This document shows, one piece after another, positions 15,824 to 21,566 of a stretch of DNA of 64,000 nucleotides; the first letter of the stretch is position 1; each line of letters begins with the position of its first letter. The notes beneath the pieces were generated by a model. The model was given only the letters and a program-made list of their open reading frames with translations. It was not told where the DNA came from and made no database searches. Source of the stretch: Streptomyces cirratus (GTDB lineage: Bacteria; Actinomycetota; Actinomycetes; Streptomycetales; Streptomycetaceae); assembly GCF_014650775.1 (NCBI RefSeq), contig NZ_BMVP01000013.1:62001-126000 (forward strand), written 5' to 3'. Made by a program: the position numbers and the translations under genes.

Positions 15824-16609
15824 ATGACCATCGAGACGGCAGACCGGGTACACGTCAACAACACCGTCGTCGAACTCTTCGAGAGCGTCGGCCCCATCGA
15901 CTGGGACGACCTGCCCGCCGCGGCGGAGCTGACCCAGCGGCTCATCCGCGAGTTCGCCGCCGACAAGGCCCTGTTCCGCAGGCTCCTGCTGGCCGTCGAG
16001 CACGACCCGTACCTGTGGGCCAAGTGCGAGGAGGACCTGGTCGAGGACAAGATCGTGCTCTGGGACGACGTGGACAAGGGCTTGCGCATCAGGCTCCGGA
16101 TGTCCACCGACCACCAGCAGCAGCTCGCCCACAACCACCGCTTCTCGTTCACCAACCTCGTACTGCGCGGCACCTACCTGCACCGCAACTACGTGGCCCG
16201 CAACGGCTTCGACGAGAACACCCTGCCGGACGACGTCCAGCCGCAGATGCTGCACGAGGACCGTGCGGGCGAGTGCTTCACCATCCACCACAACGCCCTG
16301 CACTCCACGCCCTTCACCGAGCTGGGCACCATCTCCCTGGTCCTGCGCGGCAATCCGGTCAAGGACCGGGCGCCGGTCATGTTCAAGGAGGCCCGCGGCC
16401 GCGACGAGGCGCTGCGCCGGTTGCAGGACGGCCCGGACGCCGGGCGCGGCGAGCTGTCCGAGATCGAGCCGGACACGGCCGAGGTCGGCACCATGTTCTG
16501 GCGCGTCGGGGAGGACCGCGAGTCCGACGAGCGCCGTGCCGAGCGTCGGATGACGAAGGAGAAGTACCACTACTGGTGCCGCCGGCTGGAAGAGCTGGGG
16601 ATCATCTGA
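15824..16609 (+). CDS. Cupin-like protein B, paralogue of the preceding gene
   Basis: 261 residues. It shares with cupin A the IDWDDL/VDWSDF opening, an acidic helical part, HNHRFSF (His-x-His), GTYLHRNY, CFTIHHNALHST and ISLVLRGNPVKDR. Histidines in these blocks could form a 2-His or 3-His metal centre on a cupin fold. The reaction is unknown; oxidation or rearrangement of an amino-acid or sugar-derived group is possible. A CAGGAG ribosome site lies 13 bases before the ATG. It follows cupin A by 68 bases and abuts the Gfo/Idh gene with no gap. The pair probably arose by tandem duplication and may work as a heteromer or in consecutive steps. Confidence 0.72.
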   Translation: MTIETADRVHVNNTVVELFESVGPIDWDDLPAAAELTQRLIREFAADKALFRRLLLAVEHDPYLWAKCEEDLVEDKIVLWDDVDKGLRIRLRMSTDHQQQLAHNHRFSFTNLVLRGTYLHRNYVARNGFDENTLPDDVQPQMLHEDRAGECFTIHHNALHSTPFTELGTISLVLRGNPVKDRAPVMFKEARGRDEALRRLQDGPDAGRGELSEIEPDTAEVGTMFWRVGEDRESDERRAERRMTKEKYHYWCRRLEELGII

Positions 16610-17644
16610 ATGGCCATCCGACGGGTCACCCCGGGGCGGGGGGCGGTGCGCTACGGGCTCATCGGCCCCGGCTCCCACGCGCAGGAGAACCTGCTGCCCG
16701 CCCTGGCGGAGCTGGACGCAGCCGTGCTGACCGCCGTGGCGGCCCGCCGGCCCGATGCGGCTGCCGAGGCGGCCCGGCGCTGGGGCGCCGAGCTGTGGAC
16801 CGACGACTGGACCGACCTGGTCGACGGCGACGGCGGCCCCGCCGTGGACTGCCTGGTCGTGGCCGGCTCCCCGGCGCTGCACGCCGAGGTCCTCGAACGC
16901 GGCCTCGCCGCGGGCATCAGTGTCTTCGCCGAGAAGCCGCCCGCGCCCGACACGGCCACGCTGGAACGGCTGGTCGCCGTCGAACGGGCCGCGCCGTCCG
17001 GCACGGTGGCCTTCGTCGGCTTCAACTTCCCGTACGGCCAGTCCTACCGCAAGCTCCGCGACACGCTGCGCCCGCACGGGACGCTGCGCACCCTGGACGT
17101 GCGGATGGTCTCGGCCAAGCCGGCCTCGCCCGTCTGGGGCAGCGCCACGGTGGAGGACAGCCTGCTGCAGGGTCTGGGCACCCATGCCGTGGACCTGGCC
17201 CTGCGGGAAATGGGCGTCCCCGACCGGATCACGGCCCGGCGCGCCGACATCGACGCGCGCAGGCGTGCGTTCCGGATCCTGCTCGAGTACGCCGACGGGC
17301 GGCTCGCCACCCTCCTCGTGGGCAACTACTCCAACCGCCTGGAATACCGGTGCGAGCTGGTGACCGACGAGGGTGTGGTCGGCTGCCTCGACCACTTCAA
17401 CACGCTGACCGTCGCCCGTCCGGCGACGGCCCCCGGCACCGGCTTCCTGGACGGCAAGGAGACGCTCCGCTACGACTGGCCGGGACGCCGCGGCGGCTAC
17501 GGCCGCACCGGCTACGCCACCGAACTGGAGAGCTTCCACCGGAGCGTCGTACGGGGCGGGCCCGGTGACTCCCCGCTCTCCTCGTGCCTGGACGTGTACC
17601 GCGTACTCGACGAAGTCCGCCGCCAGACGGGGGTACCCGCGTGA
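16610..17644 (+). CDS. Gfo/Idh/MocA-family oxidoreductase
   Basis: 344 residues with the Rossmann start VRYGLIGPGSHAQENLLPAL (GxGxxA-like, first Gly region slightly changed), the VVAGSPALHAEV strand and the catalytic-region motif FAEKPPAP (EKP). The C-terminal alpha/beta domain (TDEGVVGCLDHF, GYGRTGYATELESF) is typical. These enzymes oxidise or reduce hydroxyl/keto groups of sugars, inositols or amino acids with NAD(P). The ATG directly follows the cupin B stop codon, and the gene ends overlapping the SDR start. Together with the SDR and aminotransferase, this suggests an oxidised then aminated sugar or amino-acid unit. Confidence 0.87.
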   Translation: MAIRRVTPGRGAVRYGLIGPGSHAQENLLPALAELDAAVLTAVAARRPDAAAEAARRWGAELWTDDWTDLVDGDGGPAVDCLVVAGSPALHAEVLERGLAAGISVFAEKPPAPDTATLERLVAVERAAPSGTVAFVGFNFPYGQSYRKLRDTLRPHGTLRTLDVRMVSAKPASPVWGSATVEDSLLQGLGTHAVDLALREMGVPDRITARRADIDARRRAFRILLEYADGRLATLLVGNYSNRLEYRCELVTDEGVVGCLDHFNTLTVARPATAPGTGFLDGKETLRYDWPGRRGGYGRTGYATELESFHRSVVRGGPGDSPLSSCLDVYRVLDEVRRQTGVPA

Positions 17645-18393
17645 CGCCCGCCTCCACGTCCCTGGCGGGGCGCACCGCGCTGGTCACGGGCGGCGGCAGC
17701 GGCATCGGCCGGGCCGTGGCGATCACCCTCGCCTCGCTCGGCGCCCGGGTCGCGGTCAACCACCCGCCCGGCGCAGCCGCGGACCCGCAGGACGGGGCGC
17801 ACCTGCCCGACGACTGCTGCGCGGTGGCGGCGGACGTCCGCGACCGGGAACAGGTGGCTGCCATGTTCCGTACGATCGGGCGGCGTTGGGGCCGGCTCGA
17901 CATCCTCGTCAACAACGCGGGCGTGTTCCCGCGCACCGCGGTCCTGGACATCGACGAGACGGGCTGGGACCTCGTCCTCGACACCAACCTCAAGGGCGCC
18001 TTCTTCTGCGCCCAGGAGGCGGCGGCGATGATGGTTCCGCGGCGTTCGGGCCGGATCGTCAACGTGGCGTCGAGCGCCGCCCTCACCGGGTCGCCGAAGG
18101 GCGCCCACTACGCGGCGAGCAAGGCCGGGCTCATCGGCCTGGGCAAGTCGCTGGCGCGTGCGCTCGGCACATACGGCATCACGGTGAACACGGTCGCGCC
18201 GGGTGTGACCCGGACGGCCCAGCCCGGCCTGGACGAGGAAGGTTTCGAGGCCGAGGGCCGGAAGATCCCGCTCGGCCGCGTGGCCCGGCCGCAGGACGTG
18301 GCGGACACGGTCGCCTTCCTCGCGGGTGACGCCGGCGCGTACCTGACCGGTCAGACGCTGGGAGTCAACGGCGGGACGGTGATGGTGCCGTGA
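17641..18393 (+). CDS. Short-chain dehydrogenase/reductase
   Basis: A 250-residue classical SDR: TGGGSGIGRA cofactor loop, DILVNNAGVF, catalytic Ser in VASSAAL, HYAASKAGLIG (YxxxK) and the C-terminal LTGQTLGVNGG. It would use NAD(P)(H) on a hydroxyl or keto group. The GTG start overlaps the previous stop codon by 4 bases (GTGA), and the same overlap links it to the next gene. It resembles FabG-type enzymes at the sequence level; its place in this operon points to secondary metabolism rather than fatty-acid synthesis. Confidence 0.9.
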   Translation: MTPASTSLAGRTALVTGGGSGIGRAVAITLASLGARVAVNHPPGAAADPQDGAHLPDDCCAVAADVRDREQVAAMFRTIGRRWGRLDILVNNAGVFPRTAVLDIDETGWDLVLDTNLKGAFFCAQEAAAMMVPRRSGRIVNVASSAALTGSPKGAHYAASKAGLIGLGKSLARALGTYGITVNTVAPGVTRTAQPGLDEEGFEAEGRKIPLGRVARPQDVADTVAFLAGDAGAYLTGQTLGVNGGTVMVP

Positions 18394-19070
18394 GCGGCCC
18401 GCGGCAGGCCGCTGGCGCCACGGCGGGCTCCGTCCTCGCGGAGCTGACCGAGCACGCGGGCGGCCCGCTCGAACGGGTGCGGGCCAAGCTCTCGCCGGTG
18501 CTGCACCCGTGGCTGCGCCGCTTCGTCGAGCTGTCGCCGTACGTCGTGGTGGCGAGTTCGGACGGGAACGGGCGCTGCGACGCCTCTCCCCGCGGTGGCG
18601 TCCCCGGCTTCGTCCGGGTCCTGGACGAGCGGACGCTCTTCCTCCCCGAGGAGTCCGGCAACCGCCTGCTGCAGACCCTGCGGAACCTGGAGCAGAGCCC
18701 CGGGGTCGGGCTCCTCTTCCTCGTACCGGGCGTGCGGGAGACCGCCCGGGTCAACGGCCGGGCCGAACCGCTGGCGCGCAGCGACCCGCGGTGGGAGTCC
18801 CTGCCCCTCGGCGTCGAGGAGCGGGAGCGCCTGGCCTGGGGCTCCCTCGTCCATGTCGAGGAGGCCTATTACCACTGCGGGCGCGCGAGCCGGTTCGCCG
18901 ACCTGTGGGACACCGGCCGGATCAACCGCAACCAGACGGATCCGCCGCTGAGCAAGCGGCCGGCCGTGACGGCAGGAGGGGAGAATCATGTGCGGCACGG
19001 TCGGCCTGTTCATGGGGTGTTCGGCGGTCAGCCTGTGCCCGAAACAGGCGCTGTTCGCCCGGCGGGATGA
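18390..19070 (+). CDS. Pyridoxamine 5'-phosphate oxidase-like flavin-binding protein
   Basis: A 226-residue protein. The core (YVVVASSDGNGRCDASPRGGVPGFV, then NRLLQTLRNLEQSPGVGLLFLVPG and TARVNGRAEPL) matches the split-barrel FMN-binding PPOx/MSMEG_1061-like group. Related proteins act as FMN or F420 oxidoreductases. The C-terminal ~45 residues are not conserved, and their coding region overlaps the start of the next gene by 83 bases in another frame. The GTG at 18390 overlaps the SDR stop. Its electron partner and substrate cannot be told from sequence. Confidence 0.78.
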   Translation: MSGPRQAAGATAGSVLAELTEHAGGPLERVRAKLSPVLHPWLRRFVELSPYVVVASSDGNGRCDASPRGGVPGFVRVLDERTLFLPEESGNRLLQTLRNLEQSPGVGLLFLVPGVRETARVNGRAEPLARSDPRWESLPLGVEERERLAWGSLVHVEEAYYHCGRASRFADLWDTGRINRNQTDPPLSKRPAVTAGGENHVRHGRPVHGVFGGQPVPETGAVRPAG

Positions 19071-20058
19071 CACGGGAGGCAACGACGGGGGCGATGCCGG
19101 CCGGGACGGGGACGGTGAGGACGGGGCACAGACGTACGTCAGCCCGTTCCGCACCTGGTACGAGCGGGCCACCGTGCGCTCCGCCGAGCGGCGCCGGCTC
19201 GGGCCCCTGACCGACGGTCAGGACTTCTTCGCACCGGAGCTGGTGCCACTGGCCGGCCATCCGCTGATCGCGGGGCTGCGCGGCGAACGGCCCGGGGTCT
19301 ACCGCGAGGTACTCGTGCGGCACCTGTACCGGTACCTGGACTTCACGGCGAAGCTGGAACACCTGGTGGTCAACCGGACGGTGCTCGGCATCGCGCACGG
19401 CACGATCGGGGTGCGGGTGCCCGAGGCCATGCGGCTGGACGCCTTCAAGATCTACTGCGACGAGGCGTACCACGCGCTGTTCTCGGCGGACCTCGCGGCC
19501 CAGGTGCGCGAAGCGACCGAGGTCCGCGCGGATCTGGCGCAGGTGCCGTACTTCGTCACGCGCCTAGAGCGGTTCCTGGAGGAGACGCCGGACGACCTGG
19601 CGGCACTCACCGAGATCCTCTTCGTCATCGTGTCGGAGACTCTGATCACGGCTCAGCTTTCGGAGATGGGCAACGATCGCAACGTCGCCCCGGCGGTTCG
19701 CGAGACGGTGCGCGACCACGCGCTGGACGAAGGCCGCCACCACGCCTATTTCGCCATCTTCCTGCGTCACCTGTGGGGTCAGCTGACGCCGGCCACCCGC
19801 CGCCGCGCGGCACTTCGGGTGCCGCGGTTGATCCGTATTTTCACGGACCCCGACGTCCCGTCGGTGGAAAAGGAGATCGTCGGTTACGGGCTCCCCCGTG
19901 ACGACGCCAAACAGATCGTCGCCGAATTGTTTCCGGATGCGTCCGTCACCGCTTACGCGAAGAGCGTCGCGCAGCAGACGGTCCGGCATTTCGCGTCGGT
20001 CGGGGCACTGGACGACGAGCAGGTGCGCGCGGAGTTCGCCGCGTACGGACTGCTCTGA
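18988..20058 (+). CDS. AurF-like diiron oxygenase
   Basis: A 356-residue, all-helical ferritin-like protein. Metal-ligand motifs are YCDEAYHALFS and, near residue 245, RDHALDEGRHHAYF, both of the DExxH type found in p-aminobenzoate N-oxygenase AurF and relatives. These enzymes use a diiron centre and O2 to oxidise amines to hydroxylamine, nitroso or nitro groups. Residues 1-50 are unusual: MCGTVGLFMG resembles the start of class II glutamine amidotransferases, followed by a Gly/Asp linker. The ATG is supported by a strong GGAGGGGAG site although it lies 83 bases inside the previous gene; no other in-frame start fits. The likely target is an amino group made by the operon. Confidence 0.8.
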   Translation: MCGTVGLFMGCSAVSLCPKQALFARRDDTGGNDGGDAGRDGDGEDGAQTYVSPFRTWYERATVRSAERRRLGPLTDGQDFFAPELVPLAGHPLIAGLRGERPGVYREVLVRHLYRYLDFTAKLEHLVVNRTVLGIAHGTIGVRVPEAMRLDAFKIYCDEAYHALFSADLAAQVREATEVRADLAQVPYFVTRLERFLEETPDDLAALTEILFVIVSETLITAQLSEMGNDRNVAPAVRETVRDHALDEGRHHAYFAIFLRHLWGQLTPATRRRAALRVPRLIRIFTDPDVPSVEKEIVGYGLPRDDAKQIVAELFPDASVTAYAKSVAQQTVRHFASVGALDDEQVRAEFAAYGLL

Positions 20059-20081
20059 GGCAAGGACAGAAGGACAGGCTG

Positions 20082-20879
20082 ATGAACCATGTGATCACCG
20101 CCGAGGACGGCCCGCGCCTCCTCGGCCTGTTGCGCGAGCAGGGGCTGCTGCCGGACGGGTACCGGTGCGTGTACGCGGCCGGCTCTTTGGTGCGCGGCTG
20201 GGGCAACGAGACGAGCGACCTCGACCTGTACGTGGTGTCCGACGCGCCGGGCGCGCCGCACGGCGTGGAGGACTTCCACCCCGTGGCCCTGACCCCCGAC
20301 CGCGTGCCGGTGGCGGTCCCCACCCTCGGGGACCGGCGCGGGGACGTCGAGTACTGGTCCGCGGACCAGGTCGGGCAGTTGCTGGCGAAGGTCTCCTGGG
20401 AGGCGTACCGCAGCGAACGCGACAGCGGCGCCACCGTGAGCCAGGTCGAGCGCGACGCCCTGGTCAAGCTCGGCCACGCGGTGGCCCTCGACGGTGCCCC
20501 GTGGCTGGCGCAGGCACAGCGACAGCTGCGGTCGTCCGCCTTCGGCCGGACGATCGCCGCCCGGAGCCTGGATCTCGCCGACACCTTCGCCGAGGACGCG
20601 CTGGGTCAGCTGGGTTCGGGGGACGCCGAAAGCGCGGTGCTGACCGCGAAGCTCGCCTTCGGGTACGCCGCGGACGCGCTGCTGGCCCACCACGGGGAGT
20701 ACGGGACGACGGCCAAGTGGCGGTCGAAGAAGTACCGGGCCGCGGCGCCGGCCGTGCTGCCCTTCGAGCGGTACTGGCGGATCGAGACCATGCGCGACTA
20801 CGACCCGGGTGACCCGGGCCGCTGGATCGAGGACGTCATCGGTTGTGTGCGGCGCGTCTCGATGGAGGTGGAGGTCTGA
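20082..20879 (+). CDS. Nucleotidyltransferase-domain protein
   Basis: 265 residues. The N-terminal domain has the minimal nucleotidyltransferase signature: VYAAGSLVRGWGNETSDLDLYVVS (GS...SDLDL), where the two Asp residues bind metal, followed by EDFHPV. The C-terminal ~130 residues are helical (AKLAFGYAADALLAHHGEYGT), like the HEPN-type or kanamycin-nucleotidyltransferase C-terminal domains. It could transfer a nucleotidyl group to a peptide, amino sugar or aminoglycoside-like intermediate, or confer self-protection. The ATG has AAGGACAG upstream, and the gene overlaps the RRE gene (TGATG). A location directly before the RRE and precursor peptide makes a peptide-modification role attractive but unproven. 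Confidence 0.78.
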   Translation: MNHVITAEDGPRLLGLLREQGLLPDGYRCVYAAGSLVRGWGNETSDLDLYVVSDAPGAPHGVEDFHPVALTPDRVPVAVPTLGDRRGDVEYWSADQVGQLLAKVSWEAYRSERDSGATVSQVERDALVKLGHAVALDGAPWLAQAQRQLRSSAFGRTIAARSLDLADTFAEDALGQLGSGDAESAVLTAKLAFGYAADALLAHHGEYGTTAKWRSKKYRAAAPAVLPFERYWRIETMRDYDPGDPGRWIEDVIGCVRRVSMEVEV

Positions 20880-21160
20880 TGGCGGCGGAGGTCCACGACC
20901 ACAGCGTGCCCCGGCAGAATCTCGAAGTCCGGATCCGGTCCACGGGGGGCACCATCCTGCTCGCCCGGTACGACCAGGCGTACGAGCTGCCCGAGGTGGC
21001 GGCGTTCATCTGGCGGCGCGTCAACGGCTGCGACCGGGTCGAGGACATCTCGCGGGCGGTCGCCGAGCACTACGGCATCGACGCCGGCACGGCCCTCGCG
21101 GACACCGCGGAAATGCTGGAGTGGCTGCGGGGCGAGGAGCTGGTCCTGCTCGGCGACTGA
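20879..21160 (+). CDS. PqqD-like RiPP recognition element (RRE) protein
   Basis: A 93-residue protein with the PqqD/lasso-B1-like pattern: a small N-terminal beta part (EVRIRSTGGTILLARYDQAYELPEVAAFIWRRVNG, positions ~17-50), VEDISRAVAEHYGID as the second helix region and a closing EWLRGEELVLL wing. RRE proteins bind the leader of a ribosomally made precursor and present it to a tailoring enzyme. The ATG shares bases with the upstream stop codon. The next coding sequence is a 22-residue peptide with a YxxP-like motif, then an asparagine-synthetase-like ligase, the usual RiPP neighbours. It is discrete, as in actinobacterial lasso clusters, but no lasso B2 protease is present. Confidence 0.83.
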   Translation: MAAEVHDHSVPRQNLEVRIRSTGGTILLARYDQAYELPEVAAFIWRRVNGCDRVEDISRAVAEHYGIDAGTALADTAEMLEWLRGEELVLLGD

Positions 21161-21276
21161 GCCCGCCCCTTCCGAATTCTCGCCCGGAAAACAGGCGGGA
21201 AAAGCCGTTCTCGAAATTCGGGAACGGCTTGGAGGCGTTTCCCGGAATTCCCTGGGAAATAATTTTCCGGACGGGG

Positions 21277-21306
21277 TTGCAATGGCTCCGGAATTCCGCC
21301 TAACAT
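21277..21306 (+). promoter_or_regulatory. Own promoter of the precursor peptide gene
   Basis: TTGCAA (21277-21282) and TAACAT (21301-21306) are 18 bases apart. The surrounding 21161-21371 interval is the most AT-rich part of the operon and contains several short GGAATTCC-type palindromes. A leader of about 60 bases precedes the peptide ATG. This promoter lacks the TTGCCA repeats seen at the other cluster promoters. Confidence 0.55.
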
Positions 21307-21371
21307 CAGCACATGACGCCGCACCGGATCAGCCGGGGCAGCGGAAACCGATAATAAATGAGGTGTTTCGT

Positions 21372-21440
21372 ATGAAGCAGTACAACAAGCCGCAGGCGAA
21401 GAAGGTCGACTTCTCCCGCGTGATGATGAACAACCGCTAA
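21372..21440 (+). CDS. 22-residue RiPP precursor candidate
   Basis: A very short gene with a good ribosome site (GAGGTG, 6 bases upstream), its own promoter and its own terminator. The peptide starts MKQYNKP, is rich in Lys in the middle, has an Asp-Phe-Ser-Arg stretch at residues 13-16 and ends MMNNR. YNKP at residues 4-7 resembles the YxxP motif by which lasso leaders bind their RRE. If most of the peptide is leader, only the C-terminal few residues, with Asn-Asn-Arg, would be core; alternatively the peptide is a carrier. It lies between the RRE and the asparagine-synthetase-like gene. A precursor role is inferred from context; the product is unknown. Confidence 0.72.
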   Translation: MKQYNKPQAKKVDFSRVMMNNR

Positions 21441-21453
21441 TTACCAGCGGACC

Positions 21454-21492
21454 GGGGCGCCTCTTCACCATCAGAGGCGCCCCTTGTCTTTT
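21454..21492 (+). terminator. Rho-independent terminator after the precursor peptide gene
   Basis: GGGGCGCCTCT (21454-21464) and AGAGGCGCCCC (21473-21483) form a perfect 11-bp stem with an 8-base loop, followed by TTGTCTTTT. It lies 14 bases after the peptide stop codon and 75 bases before the ligase gene. Partial termination here would give more precursor than enzyme transcript, as often seen in RiPP operons. Confidence 0.85.
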
Positions 21493-21543
21493 CACCAGAC
21501 CTTTCACCAGGTTTTTCACCCAGTTTTCACCCATGTTTTCACC
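21489..21543. repeat. Five TTTTCACC direct repeats at 12-base spacing
   Basis: TTTCACC-containing units start their CACC at about 12-base steps (TCACC ending at 21496, 21508, 21520, 21531 and 21543). The run sits directly after the terminator T-run and before the ligase ribosome site. It could be an RNA- or DNA-binding array, or a slippage product. Nothing similar was seen elsewhere in the window. Confidence 0.7.
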
Positions 21544-21566
21544 CCCCACCGGAAAGGAACGGGAGC

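Noticed and set aside
21372..21440. Microcin C-type nucleotide peptide
   Set aside because: The short peptide with C-terminal Asn residues recalls MccA, but no ThiF-like MccB adenylyltransferase is present and the last residue is Arg, not Asn.
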